A program made the translations under genes and the position numbers. From contig JAJPHV010000106.1 in the NCBI GenBank assembly GCA_021325095.1, positions 1 to 64,000 on the forward strand: a stretch of DNA of 64,000 nt, read 5' to 3'. The stretch comes from Chloroflexota bacterium. Its GTDB lineage: Bacteria > Chloroflexota > Anaerolineae > Aggregatilineales > UBA2796. Position 1 is the first letter of the stretch; each line of letters opens with the position of its first letter. This document shows, piece by piece, positions 17,934 through 27,441 of this stretch. Below the pieces are notes generated by a model. That model was not told the origin of the DNA. It made no database searches and was given only the letters and a program-made list of their open reading frames with translations.

Positions 17934-18029
17934 CTGCGAAGGTTCCCGAAATCAGGGGGAGGGTTCCAAATGCTCCTGACCCGATTGTTCGAGGATTGCT
18001 AACTCACCTTATGCAGACCTTTCCCCCGC

Positions 18030-18054
18030 CCCCTCTCCATCCTGTGGAGAGGGG
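18030..18054. repeat. GC-rich palindromic repeat
   Basis: CCCCTCTCCA and TGGAGAGGGG form perfect ten-base arms around a five-base loop, followed by a G-rich tail ending GAGGCAAAC. It nearly matches the hairpin at 39373-39397 and resembles those at 13263 and 19241. It lies in the gap between the binding protein and the LacI gene. Confidence 0.7.
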
Positions 18055-18140
18055 ATCAGAGGGAGAGGCAAACTATCTCCTGCGTAACCTGAGATAGCAA
18101 TATACATGTTCCAGCAGGTCGACATATCAACAAAGGTACT

Positions 18141-19172
18141 ATGGCAGTCAGACTCAAGGATATTTCTGAGCAGGTCGGGGTCTCCATCGCAACCGTATCG
18201 CGCGTGCTAAATGGGCGTGAAGCCGGGGGATTTATCAGCGAAGAAACGCGCCAGCGAATATTCGCTACGGCGGTTGAGCTAGGCTACAAGCCCAATCTCC
18301 TGGCACGGGGGTTGCGCGGCAGTCGTAGCTCCCTAATTGGCGTTCTCGTGCGCGACATGGCCGATCCCTTTATGATGGAAACTTTGAAGGGCATCAACGA
18401 GGTCGCCGTCAAACGGGGCCATCGGCTTTTCCTGGGCAACGTCGAACAGGCCAATATGGCTATTGATTATGGGATGATGTTCGAGCATTATCATGCCAAC
18501 GGCATCCTAATTCTGGGCGATCTCAAAGAGGACGAACAGGCTGTCACGTTCTTGACAAGCAAGCACCGGTATGTAGTTGGCGTGGTGGATCGTGTGATGC
18601 GCCGGCAATATCCGGGCGTGTATACCGACAGCGCGGCAGGCACTCGGCTGGCACTTGATCACCTCTGGAGCTTAGGACATCGGCGCATCGCCTGTGTTTC
18701 CGAATATGGCGGCTGTGATCGCCGATTGCGCGCTCAGACTTATGTCGAATGGATGCGGGAGCATGGGCTGGATGACCATATCCATATTTTCCAGACGCGG
18801 CAATCACCTCAGGCCGCTTTCGAGGTAGGCCTCAGCCTTCTGGCCTTGTCGGACTGCCCCACTGCAATCTATGCGTTGACTGACAGAATCGCAATGGGAG
18901 TGCTGCAGGCAGCCTCTCGGTCAAAGGTTGCAGTGCCGGATCAGGTTTCCATCGTCGGCTATGACAACCTCGAATTTGCGCAATTCCTGACGCCTCCGCT
19001 GACGACGATCAACCAGTCTCCCTCTGAAACGGGCCGTTTGGCTGCCGAGCTACTGCTGAATATGATTGAACAGAGGCTCGAAAGCGCGAACGTGGAGGAC
19101 ATTGTGCTGCAACCGAAGCTTGTGATCCGCCAATCAACGGCGGTCCCGCGCGATAGTTCGGCACTAACGTGA
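18141..19172 (+). CDS. LacI-family transcriptional regulator (second)
   Basis: This 343-residue protein has the LacI DNA-binding head MAVRLKDISEQVGVSIATVSRVLNGREAGGFISEETRQRIFATAVELGYKPNLLARGLR and a periplasmic-binding-like effector domain, including GYDNLEFAQFLTPPLTTINQ near the C-terminus. AAAGG lies about six bases before the ATG. It lies within the second importer cluster, so this cluster carries both a GntR and a LacI regulator. No palindrome resembling the sites at 5178 was seen near it. Confidence 0.93.
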   Translation: MAVRLKDISEQVGVSIATVSRVLNGREAGGFISEETRQRIFATAVELGYKPNLLARGLRGSRSSLIGVLVRDMADPFMMETLKGINEVAVKRGHRLFLGNVEQANMAIDYGMMFEHYHANGILILGDLKEDEQAVTFLTSKHRYVVGVVDRVMRRQYPGVYTDSAAGTRLALDHLWSLGHRRIACVSEYGGCDRRLRAQTYVEWMREHGLDDHIHIFQTRQSPQAAFEVGLSLLALSDCPTAIYALTDRIAMGVLQAASRSKVAVPDQVSIVGYDNLEFAQFLTPPLTTINQSPSETGRLAAELLLNMIEQRLESANVEDIVLQPKLVIRQSTAVPRDSSALT

Positions 19173-19240
19173 CACGAACCTTAACCCCTGGCCCCGCTTC
19201 GTAGAGGGGAGAGCCGGATTCATCATCCCACTATTTGTTG

Positions 19241-19267
19241 CCTCCTCTGGACAGGGTGGAGAGGAGG
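19241..19267. repeat. GC-rich palindromic repeat
   Basis: CCTCCTCT and AGAGGAGG form perfect eight-base arms around an eleven-base loop, followed by ATAGGGCGTGAGGCCAAC. It belongs with the repeats at 13263, 18030 and 39328. The tail reaches into the leader of the permease gene at 19314, which argues against using the GTG at 19275 as that gene's start. Confidence 0.55.
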
Positions 19268-19313
19268 ATAGGGCGTGAGGCCAACAACCTCATGCGTAAG
19301 GCGAGTTACAAAA

Positions 19314-20396
19314 ATGCTTCGTGCGATCCGGAAAAGCTTTGGATCAACAAATTTGGGATTGGTTTGGTTGTATCTTGTCATCATCCTGTTTTTCTGGATA
19401 GTCTCGCCGGACTTCCGTAAACCGGGCACGCTGGGCAATATCCTCTCTGGCTATTCGCATATCGCCATTGTCGCCGTTGGGATGACCTTTCCGCTACTTC
19501 TCGGTGGCATCGATCTGAGTGTTGGCTCGATGATGGGCATGGTGGCTATGGTCATCTTTGATGCCGTATTGCTGTTCCGCCTGCCCGGTTGGACCGCCAT
19601 CCTGATCGCATTGCTTACAGGAGCCTTGGCAGGACTGATTAACGCTTCGCTGATTAACCGGTTAAAAATTCAGCCGTTCATTGCGACGCTGGCGACCCTT
19701 GTCGCGTACCGGGGCGTCACTTATGCAATTTCTGGACGGCAGATCAACCCTGAACTGACGGTCGTGGCGATCAAAGATAGCATGGTTCAAGCGCTTGACG
19801 GCTCGATCATGTTTCGCACCGCCGACCGAGCACTGTGGCAGATTCCCTACGCGTTTTTATATCTGGTTGTCATCGTCGTGGTGACGATGGTGCTGCTGCG
19901 CAAGACCAAGCTCGGTATAGATTTCTACGCAGTCGGCGGCAACCAGACAGCCGCCCGTCTAGCAGGAATCAGCATTAGCCGCACGACCCTCGTGGGCTAT
20001 GCGATGTCCGGACTCTGTACAGCGATAGCCGCCCTGATCCTGACCTCACGGATGCGTTCGACCCAGGAAGGGTTGGGGCAAAGCCTGGAATTGTCCGCTA
20101 TCGCCGCCGCAATTATCGGCGGGGTGAGCCTGAATGGTGGTGTGGGTAGCACGTTTGGCGCAGCGTTAGGTGCGTTCATGATCGGCACCCTGTCAACTGG
20201 TCTGACCTTGATCGGCGTGACAGGCTATGCGCCCCAGGTCGTGATCGGCATCATTTTGCTTATCGCAGTAGGTTACGACAGGCTGCTTGCAGGCCGCCGC
20301 GTGCGGAAGTGGCTCAGACGGCAATATGGGCAACAATTTGCCCACCAGCTCGCGAACGTGGATGAAATTGCTCCTCAGGGAGCCAGTAATGACTAG
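19314..20396 (+). CDS. monosaccharide ABC permease (first of a pair)
   Basis: This 360-residue RbsC-type permease has about ten hydrophobic segments. The motifs LLLGGIDLSVGSMMGMVAM and LSAIAAAIIGGVSLNGGVGSTFGAALGAFMIGTLSTGL match the family. The ATG at 19314 is preferred over GTG 19275 because the latter lies in the dispersed repeat. Its end overlaps the ATPase start by eight bases. With the permease at 21903 it should form a heterodimeric channel. Confidence 0.91.
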   Translation: MLRAIRKSFGSTNLGLVWLYLVIILFFWIVSPDFRKPGTLGNILSGYSHIAIVAVGMTFPLLLGGIDLSVGSMMGMVAMVIFDAVLLFRLPGWTAILIALLTGALAGLINASLINRLKIQPFIATLATLVAYRGVTYAISGRQINPELTVVAIKDSMVQALDGSIMFRTADRALWQIPYAFLYLVVIVVVTMVLLRKTKLGIDFYAVGGNQTAARLAGISISRTTLVGYAMSGLCTAIAALILTSRMRSTQEGLGQSLELSAIAAAIIGGVSLNGGVGSTFGAALGAFMIGTLSTGLTLIGVTGYAPQVVIGIILLIAVGYDRLLAGRRVRKWLRRQYGQQFAHQLANVDEIAPQGASND

Positions 20397-21906
20397 TTTT
20401 TCGAATAATGTGGTGCTGAAAGCGCGGGGTCTATCCAAGCAGTATGGCACAGTCCAGGCGCTGGATAATGTCGATTTGGACCTGTGTGGGGGCGAAGTCC
20501 ATGCGCTGGTGGGCAGCAATGGGGCCGGGAAATCGACGCTGGTGAAAATCCTGACCGGGGCTGTCGTTCCGGACAGGGGCAACCTCACTCTGAACGGAAA
20601 GGTGTTTGCTGGGGGCGACACTAAGGCGGCCCTTGATGCCGGTCTGGCTTGCATATACCAGGAGTCGCAACTTGTCCCGGCCCTGCCGGTCATCGATAAT
20701 ATTGTGTTGGGAAGGCATCCGACCAATCGGTTGGGGTTCTTGAACCGCAAAGCACAGCGTGAGACCGTTGTGGCGTTGCTCTCCCGGCACAATCTCCAGC
20801 TTGACCTGGATATTCCGGTTCAAGCCCTTCCGCCGGTGCAACAAAAAGAAGTCGAGATCGCCAAAGCGCTCTCTCTGAATGCGCGTGTGATCTTGATGGA
20901 CGAACCGACCGCTTCACTGTCGCACGCCGAAGTGGAGAAGCTGTTCCGTTCGATTCGCGGCCTGCGTGAGCAAGGAGTGGCAATCTTATATATTTCGCAT
21001 GTTCTGGATGAAATCTTCAGCATTGCAGACCGGGTAACTGTTATCCGTGATGGCAGAGTGCACCTCTCAACGCCCATTGCCGAGATCACGAAAAAGACGC
21101 TGGTTGATACGATGCTCGGCCATCAACTTGCCACTGAAGTCACTGCCACCCATCAGCACGCACGTAGCTCGCAGCAAGTAGCCCTCGAATGCCGGGGTCT
21201 CAGCAAAAGCGGATATTTCGAGGATATTGACCTGTGCGTTCACAACGGTGAGATCGTTTGCATTACCGGTCTGGTTGGCGCCAAACGATCCGAACTGGTT
21301 CGCGCCCTATTTGGCGCTGAACCTGCAGAGCGCGGTGAGATATTGGTATACGGACATCCGGTGAAAATACGGAATCCTCTGGATGCTATTCGGCTAGGTA
21401 TTGGCTTCGTTCCAGAGGATCGAAGGCAGGATGGGCTATTCATGGGTCTGCCCATCAGCGCCAATACCGTGATGGCCTATCTGGCGAAAGTTACGCACTT
21501 AGGAATGCTATCGCAGCGATTGATGCGCGTTATTGGGAAGAAGCAGATCGAAGATCTGGATATCGTACCACCTCGACTTGATCTTTCCCCACGCGCCCTC
21601 AGTGGCGGCAATCAGCAAAAAGCCCTGCTGGGACGCTGGCTTGCCGGTGACGCCCGAATCCTCATCCTGGATGAGCCAACCGTTGGAATCGATGTTGGCA
21701 CGAAAGCAAATATCTACAGCCTCCTGCGGAAGTTGGCATCGGCGGGACGGGCCATTTTGCTGGTTTCCTCTGATATGGAAGAAGTGATGACCATCGCTGA
21801 TCGGGTTATCGTGATGGCCCAGGGCCGGATTACCGGAACCTTTGAGGGGGCGCAGCTTTCGCAGGAAATGATTTTGAGAGCCGCCAGCGGCGAGGTGAGC
21901 CAATGA
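20389..21906 (+). CDS. duplicated ABC ATPase of the second monosaccharide importer
   Basis: This 505-residue protein contains two nucleotide-binding domains. The first P-loop is GSNGAGKST at about residues 42-50, followed by VILMDEPTASL. The second P-loop reads GLVGAKRSEL, where the family usually has GLVGAGRTEL, so an already non-consensus site has gained a lysine. LSGGNQQKALLGRWLAGDARILILDEPTVGIDVG is intact. The ATG at 20389 fits the family N-terminus and has AGGGAG upstream; an ORF extension to 20287 overlaps the permease and is not needed. Its stop overlaps the next start as ATGA. Confidence 0.93.
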   Translation: MTSFSNNVVLKARGLSKQYGTVQALDNVDLDLCGGEVHALVGSNGAGKSTLVKILTGAVVPDRGNLTLNGKVFAGGDTKAALDAGLACIYQESQLVPALPVIDNIVLGRHPTNRLGFLNRKAQRETVVALLSRHNLQLDLDIPVQALPPVQQKEVEIAKALSLNARVILMDEPTASLSHAEVEKLFRSIRGLREQGVAILYISHVLDEIFSIADRVTVIRDGRVHLSTPIAEITKKTLVDTMLGHQLATEVTATHQHARSSQQVALECRGLSKSGYFEDIDLCVHNGEIVCITGLVGAKRSELVRALFGAEPAERGEILVYGHPVKIRNPLDAIRLGIGFVPEDRRQDGLFMGLPISANTVMAYLAKVTHLGMLSQRLMRVIGKKQIEDLDIVPPRLDLSPRALSGGNQQKALLGRWLAGDARILILDEPTVGIDVGTKANIYSLLRKLASAGRAILLVSSDMEEVMTIADRVIVMAQGRITGTFEGAQLSQEMILRAASGEVSQ

Positions 21907-22892
21907 TAACGGACAATGCGCGGCTTCAACCCGCTACCTCTACTCTCTCTGGCAGACGTTTTCTACGTGCCTATAGCCTCGCGCTGATGCTTGTCGTAGT
22001 GACAGCGCTGTTCACGGCCATCCAACCGGCATTCATCCAACCTGAAAACGTCATTGGGATCCTCTATCAGGTGTCCCTGATCGGCACGATGGCTGTCTCT
22101 TCAACGTTCGTCATCATTACCGGCGGGATTGATCTTTCCGTGGGGCCAGTGGTCGCCCTGGCCGGCCTGGCCGCGGTTTTCAGTCTGCGTGATAATGGTC
22201 AGGTCTTGGTGCCGGCGCTGTTTGCCGGGCTATTGACCGGACTGATCTGCGGTGTACTTAACGGTATTGCAGTTGCAGCTTTCCGTCTGCCTGCCATTGT
22301 TGTCACGCTGGCAACGGTGAGCATCTACCGAGGCGCTGCACTCCTGATCGGTGGCAGTGTGTTGCATCAAGTACGTGGCCCAGAATCGTTTCTCTACATT
22401 GGCAGCGGGCGCGTTGCAGGCTTTATCCCCTTTCCGATCTTCATCTTTGTGGGGATGACGCTCGTTATGTACTTTCTCCAGACCCGCACACGATTTGGCC
22501 TCACTGTCTTTGCCACCGGCGAGAATGCAGAAGCAGCACGGCTCTGTGGTTTACCTGTCGCCAGAACACGTCTGCTTGTGTATCTGATTTCGGGCATCGG
22601 CGCGGCCATCGGCGGAATTGTGCTTTCGTCACAGGTCAGTACGGGAGCCGCGACGTATGGCAACGGCATTGAGCTTGATGTGATTGCGGCCATTGTCCTG
22701 GGAGGAACGAGCCTGCGGGGTGGTAGTGGCTCGGTACTACATACTGTCATCGGGGCGCTGCTCATTGGTGAAATCAATAACGGACTGAGTATGCTCAATG
22801 TCAGCATAGAACAACAATTGATCGCCAAGGGGCTGATCATCGTGTTAGCAATCGCGTTCAGCGACCGGCTTTCTCGATGGGCAGACAAATAG
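21903..22892 (+). CDS. monosaccharide ABC permease (second of a pair)
   Basis: This 329-residue RbsC-type permease begins within the ATGA overlap with the ATPase stop. Family motifs include TFVIITGGIDLSVGPVVALAGLA, FRLPAIVVTLATVSIYRGAA and IAAIVLGGTSLRGGSGSVLHTVIGALLIGEINNGLSML. It is clearly a different protein from the permease at 19314, so the channel is probably a heterodimer. It is the last intact gene of the second importer operon. Confidence 0.92.
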   Translation: MITDNARLQPATSTLSGRRFLRAYSLALMLVVVTALFTAIQPAFIQPENVIGILYQVSLIGTMAVSSTFVIITGGIDLSVGPVVALAGLAAVFSLRDNGQVLVPALFAGLLTGLICGVLNGIAVAAFRLPAIVVTLATVSIYRGAALLIGGSVLHQVRGPESFLYIGSGRVAGFIPFPIFIFVGMTLVMYFLQTRTRFGLTVFATGENAEAARLCGLPVARTRLLVYLISGIGAAIGGIVLSSQVSTGAATYGNGIELDVIAAIVLGGTSLRGGSGSVLHTVIGALLIGEINNGLSMLNVSIEQQLIAKGLIIVLAIAFSDRLSRWADK

Positions 22893-22931
22893 CACGAGAG
22901 CGGACTTTTCTCCTGGCTTCGAGACGTCAAC

Positions 22932-23159
22932 ATGGCTGAAATTCCGTAACCGGACCTGCAACCTGAGGAAGTGCTGGTCGATGTCCTGTATGCCCAGCCA
23001 TCTGGTAGCGACCTGAATGTCTAGCGTGACCTGTTTCTACTGGCAAGCGCTCCGCCCGGCTCACCATATGAAGTCAGCGGTAAAATCATTGCGCAGAGCC
23101 GTCGGGTGCTTGAAAGACTGCGTGAAGGCACCAGGTCACACTCTCACTCTATTCAGTGA
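22932..23159 (+). pseudogene. decayed start of a zinc-type alcohol dehydrogenase
   Basis: One frame from ATG 22932 reads LQPEEVLVDVLYAQPSGSDLNV, then a stop, then RDLFLLASAPPGSPYEVSGKII. This resembles the GroES-like N-terminal domain of medium-chain dehydrogenases. Stops interrupt it after residue 5 and after the SDLNV segment, and it ends at 23159. It covers only about 75 codons of a protein that would normally have about 340. It follows the importer operon and may be the remains of a catabolic dehydrogenase. The remaining part of the gap to 23356 holds the leader of the next gene, including TATAAT at 23314-23319. Confidence 0.6.
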
Positions 23160-23356
23160 ATTATGGTTCCTTTGATACCCGCTGGGCAAATGCCGCTTGA
23201 CTCATGCAATAAGTTGAAATACACCCGTTCGTCGCTGTCTATAGCCCGCCAGTTCCTACTTGTCAGCGTGGAGTCGTGATTGGCGCGCAAATCGATTGCG
23301 TACCCGGATGAGATATAATCTCTTCCAATTCATTTTGCTGGCTGGCAGATGGTACC

Positions 23357-25735
23357 ATGAGTTCGAAACAACTTAGCATCTTCATCAGTTCGAAGATGCA
23401 GGAACTTGCACCCGAACGCAAAGTATTACAAGCGCTCATTCCGACGCTGGACGCAGGTATGGTAAAGCTCAGTACCTGGGTCTTTGAGCAGGACGCGCCC
23501 GCCAGTAACGTTCCGATCCGTCAAGTCTATCTGAATGCGCTCAAGAACTCGGCACTTTACATTGGCCTGTTCTGGAACGAATACGGCGCGTGGACAATCG
23601 ACGAATTCGAGCACGCCACGGAATGGGGCATCGACCGCCACATCTACGTTAAGGACGTTGACTCGCAAAAGCGCGACCAGAGACTATCCGAATTCCTCAA
23701 CCAGCAAAGCCATGTCATTTCAGGTATCACACCCAAGTGGTTCAGCACCTCCGAAGAACTGTGTGAACAGGTCAAAAAGTCTATCCAGGTGTGGTTACAG
23801 GACTGGCTCCTGAAACGCCCTGGCGACACCAGCGCAATATTTGCTGAGATCTCAGACGATATTCCGGAGCAGCCTACCAAACTCGTCGGGCGCGACGCGC
23901 TGTTGGCGGAAGCCCGTTCTTTGTTGGAGGAGCATTCGCGGGTATTGCTACAGGGCTTTGGTGGAATGGGCAAGACGGCCCTGGCCGCAGCGCTGGCTGC
24001 CCGGTGGATTGACGATGGCAAAGGCAGCGTCCTTTGGTTAAGGACCGGCACTGAAAATGCCAGCACTATCTTTGAAGCGCTCGCCTCGCCCTTCAACGCA
24101 CGACAGGCGATTGCCAGCGCGACAGGCAATGCGCGGGCTACAGCGGTGCGCTCCATGCTCACAGAGTCTGGTGCTACTTTGCTTGTGCTAGACGATGTGT
24201 GGGATGGGACCTCGCTCAATCAAGTGCTCAGGGCAATTCCACGCGATCTCGCCTTACTGGTCACTTCGCGGCAGCGCTATGCGCTGGATGAGATCCTCGA
24301 AATCGGCAAATTGGACGAACAAGATGCGCTGCGGCTGTTGGGCCACTACGCGCGGCAGAATTACAGCGACGACGATAATGCCCGCGAATTGTGTCGCCAA
24401 GTCGGCTATCATGCTTTCGCGCTGGAGATTGCCGGCAAGACCATCAAGGTCGATAAGATCACACCACTGGATCTGCTGCGGCGCATTGCGGGAACTCCAC
24501 ACGACATCGCCATGCCTGAAGACTTTGCGGAAGAAGGGCGTACCAGCATTAAGGAACTGCTCGACGCCAGTCTGAATGCACTGGATCACGTGTCTCGCAG
24601 CGTGTTCCTTGCCTTTGGCACGCTCTTTGTTCCGAGTGCCACACCTGAACTTCTGGCGCGGTATATGGAGTTAGAGAAAGGTGTGGTCGGCGAGGCCCTT
24701 GTCACGCTACAGAGGCGCGGCCTAGCCGAACAGGTGAAACCGTTCGGTGAAAGTGGCGCTTATTACCGCATTCATGATCTGGCTTTCAGCTATGCGCGAA
24801 CATTGTCTGCGAATCTCGGTACGCGCCGTGGAGACATCTGCCAGGTATGCCGTGAGTTCGCCATCGCCCATGAAAACGATCTGGAATTATTGGAGGCTGA
24901 ACTAGGCAACATTTTTGGAGCTGCAGAAGCGGCGCGCGATGTTCACAACCACGTAGTCCTGATCGATATCGTGCGGGCGCTCATTGGGCGTTATCTCTCG
25001 GCACGCGGGCATAATTCACGCTTCCTGGAACTGCTGGACGCGGCCATCAGCGCTACCGAACAGATTGGGCCTGAACAGGACGAAACCCGTCACTATTTGT
25101 TGAGCAAGCGTGGCAATGCTTACTATGATCGCGGTGCGCTGGCGGATGCGCTCAAGTGCTATGAGGAGGCGCTACGGATCTCCCGCCACCTGAAGCTGCC
25201 AGCCCGCGAGGTCATCCTGATGAGCGTCATTGGCCGTGTTCAGTCCGATCAGGGCAGCCCGAACGCAACTAATACATTGAATCAGGCATACCAGATTGCC
25301 TCAAACCTTCAAGACGAATTCCTGATTGGGTTTGTGTTGGATAGCCAGGGATATCATGCCCAGGCAGTGGGGGATTACGAAGCCACACGGCAAATTTATG
25401 CCCAAGAAGTCGAGCTGGCGAGACGCATTGAAGATAATGAAACGCTGTTCTTTGCGCTGGTGAATCTTGGCTCTGCCGAAAACAAATTAGGCGAATTCTC
25501 GATGGCGCTCGACCATCACGTCCAGGCCCTGGGGATCGCGCGCAGCCAGGACAATCGAATGTGGGTAGCTTATGCTCTACAGTCTATCGCCGAAGATCAG
25601 CATCACTTAGGTGCACACGCGGAGGCACAGCAGGCTTTTAGAGAGGCGTTAGCCCTGTTCCGTGAAGGGGGCATGAAAGCCAAGATCGCTGAAGTCATGA
25701 CGTACATGCAAGAAGCAAATTACCCACCTGCATGA
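23357..25735 (+). CDS. DUF4062 / NB-ARC / TPR protein (STAND NTPase)
   Basis: This 792-residue protein begins with a DUF4062 domain (residues 5-95, LSIFISSKMQELAPERKVLQALI...GLFWNEYG). It continues with an NB-ARC-type NTPase: VGRDALL near 175, Walker A GFGGMGKTALA near 199-209 and Walker B TLLVLDDVWD near 275-284. The C-terminal third consists of TPR-like helical repeats. The layout, an N-terminal effector-like domain followed by a switch ATPase and a repeat sensor, is that of STAND signalling proteins, many of which act in phage defence or regulation. Its function here is unknown. A secreted subtilase follows after 30 bases. Confidence 0.88.
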   Translation: MSSKQLSIFISSKMQELAPERKVLQALIPTLDAGMVKLSTWVFEQDAPASNVPIRQVYLNALKNSALYIGLFWNEYGAWTIDEFEHATEWGIDRHIYVKDVDSQKRDQRLSEFLNQQSHVISGITPKWFSTSEELCEQVKKSIQVWLQDWLLKRPGDTSAIFAEISDDIPEQPTKLVGRDALLAEARSLLEEHSRVLLQGFGGMGKTALAAALAARWIDDGKGSVLWLRTGTENASTIFEALASPFNARQAIASATGNARATAVRSMLTESGATLLVLDDVWDGTSLNQVLRAIPRDLALLVTSRQRYALDEILEIGKLDEQDALRLLGHYARQNYSDDDNARELCRQVGYHAFALEIAGKTIKVDKITPLDLLRRIAGTPHDIAMPEDFAEEGRTSIKELLDASLNALDHVSRSVFLAFGTLFVPSATPELLARYMELEKGVVGEALVTLQRRGLAEQVKPFGESGAYYRIHDLAFSYARTLSANLGTRRGDICQVCREFAIAHENDLELLEAELGNIFGAAEAARDVHNHVVLIDIVRALIGRYLSARGHNSRFLELLDAAISATEQIGPEQDETRHYLLSKRGNAYYDRGALADALKCYEEALRISRHLKLPAREVILMSVIGRVQSDQGSPNATNTLNQAYQIASNLQDEFLIGFVLDSQGYHAQAVGDYEATRQIYAQEVELARRIEDNETLFFALVNLGSAENKLGEFSMALDHHVQALGIARSQDNRMWVAYALQSIAEDQHHLGAHAEAQQAFREALALFREGGMKAKIAEVMTYMQEANYPPA

Positions 25736-25765
25736 GTTGGTGTTTTTGATAAAAAGGATGAAGCT

Positions 25766-26845
25766 ATGTCTAGACAGCCCAAAGTAATTTGGCTCATCAG
25801 TCTCGTAATTCTGTCCACGATAGTTCAGCAGGTTGCGCCTATCCGCGCACAGACCAACAATGCTGTGGCTATCCTGGTCGTAGATGATTTCACAGGCAAT
25901 GACCTCTCATCGATCCAGGCACCCCCCAACCAGGATACTTGTGCGGTCAACCTGGAAAGCCAGGCCTTCGTTGGTCGCGGTGCATCAGCGGGAGCGCCGA
26001 TCACAGCTCCTCACGGCGATCTTGTGTACACGGAACTGCAAGACCTGGTGACAACACTTCGTGTGGAGGGTTTTGTCAAGCTGGTCAAAGTCGATATTCG
26101 GAGCTTCGATACGGCTGCGATTGTCGATGAAATCCAACAAGCTATGACCAAACAGCCCGCCGATTTCTACGTTGCGAACATGAGCTTTGTTCTCCTACCA
26201 TGCCAGTTCACCGGTGCGTTTGCGGACTTTGAACGCCAATTGAACGATGCCCGCAAAGCGAAAGACAACACAAAATACAAGGGAATCGTGCAGCGAGCAG
26301 CCCTGTTCTATGATGGCACCGTGTTTCCGGTGAACTCCAAGAAATATCAAGAACAAACGGGGTTGGACCCACTCCAGGATTTTTTTGCCGCTCATTCAGA
26401 CAAAATCGTGCCCATTGCGTCGGCAGGCAACTTTGGGCTGGATTATCCGTTTTGGCCGGCTGCTTGGGGCCAGGTGATCAGCGTAAGCGCCAGTACGGGC
26501 GAAGGGTTTAGTGCTCCGAGCCCTTGGGACAAAAAGAACAATTCGCCGCTCCTGGGCGCAAATGTCGAAGAAAAAGGCAAGAAAGGCACGCGAATTTCAA
26601 ATTATGGTGAAGTCATGATGCCGGGAGAATATTCCAGTGCAGACTATGGGATCATCATGGGCACCTCGTTTGCTGCGCCTCGATTGAGTATCGCTGTTGC
26701 CCTATATTTATCTCAAGCCGGCACAGGCTTTTGCCGCAAGAAGGAGGGTGGCCCGGCGCTTGCCTATGGTGACTGGAAAAACCTGACCTTGAAAGAAGCG
26801 GTGCAAACCTATTGCCCAGACATGAGCGTGAGCTTGCCGCAGTAA
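25766..26845 (+). CDS. secreted subtilisin-like (S8) serine protease
   Basis: This 359-residue protein has a Sec signal peptide ending near PIRAQ at residue 29. The S8 catalytic elements can be placed as Asp in ILVVDDFTGND (about 43-44), His in APHGDLV (about 83), the oxyanion Asn in ASAGNFG (about 221) and Ser301 in GTSFAAP. The spacing is longer and the sequence around Asp and His is less canonical than in ordinary subtilases, so it is a divergent member. It starts 30 bases after the STAND gene with AAGGA upstream, which suggests co-transcription. Substrate unknown. Confidence 0.78.
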   Translation: MSRQPKVIWLISLVILSTIVQQVAPIRAQTNNAVAILVVDDFTGNDLSSIQAPPNQDTCAVNLESQAFVGRGASAGAPITAPHGDLVYTELQDLVTTLRVEGFVKLVKVDIRSFDTAAIVDEIQQAMTKQPADFYVANMSFVLLPCQFTGAFADFERQLNDARKAKDNTKYKGIVQRAALFYDGTVFPVNSKKYQEQTGLDPLQDFFAAHSDKIVPIASAGNFGLDYPFWPAAWGQVISVSASTGEGFSAPSPWDKKNNSPLLGANVEEKGKKGTRISNYGEVMMPGEYSSADYGIIMGTSFAAPRLSIAVALYLSQAGTGFCRKKEGGPALAYGDWKNLTLKEAVQTYCPDMSVSLPQ

Positions 26846-26960
26846 GGGTTATAAGCAGCGGCCAGGCTCGGTAAACATCGCACAAATTGTAGACAGGCCG
26901 GGCTGGCCCGCCTGGCTGACTTGCGCCCCGCCACCACGCCGGCTTCATCGCTGGCTGGGG

Positions 26961-27371
26961 CTACCTCCCGCGTTGTCCCGGCTCGTACAACTCCACCAGG
27001 ACGCCAAAGGCGCTCTTGGGGTGGATGAAGCAGTATTTAGTCCCCGCTTCGTTTTCTTTGGGGGTTTCGTTAAGTAATTCAACGCCGTGTGCACGCAGAC
27101 GCTGCATCACAGCCTCGATGTGCTCCACCTCAAGGCAGATGTGATGCATCCCCGGCCCGCGCCTGGCGAGAAATTTGGCAACGCCGCTCGTCTCGTTGAG
27201 GGGAGCCAGCAGTTCGATCTCACTTTCCCCCAGGGGCAGAAAGGCGATCTCGACCTCCTCGGCCTCGTTGCGCTGCACCTGCCCGACTTCCAGGCCCAGC
27301 GCGTCGCGCCAGAACTTGAGGGCCGGTTCGATATGCTCCACCACAATCGCCAGATGGTTGATACGAGCCAT
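26961..27371 (-). CDS. mce: methylmalonyl-CoA epimerase (VOC fold)
   Basis: This 136-residue glyoxalase/VOC-fold protein matches methylmalonyl-CoA epimerase, which interconverts the R and S forms in propionate/methylmalonyl metabolism. Metal ligand candidates are His6 in MARINHLAI, the histidines of PGMHHICLEVEH and the glutamate in VLVELYEP. The ATG at 27371 is preferred because GAGGA lies upstream and the VOC strand begins there; a frame extension to 27437 adds unrelated residues. It stands alone and is divergent from the HD-like gene. A generic VOC protein is the main alternative. Confidence 0.85.
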   Translation of the reverse strand: MARINHLAIVVEHIEPALKFWRDALGLEVGQVQRNEAEEVEIAFLPLGESEIELLAPLNETSGVAKFLARRGPGMHHICLEVEHIEAVMQRLRAHGVELLNETPKENEAGTKYCFIHPKSAFGVLVELYEPGQRGR

Positions 27372-27441
27372 GATGCATTCCTCTTGGAGACTTCCGATTC
27401 GCCAGTCCAACGGCACTGTACAGTGCCTACGCGACATTGGA

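Noticed and set aside
26894..26914. Hairpin CAGGC...GCCTG after the subtilase gene as a terminator
   Set aside because: The stem has a bulge and no T run follows, so it was not called a terminator.
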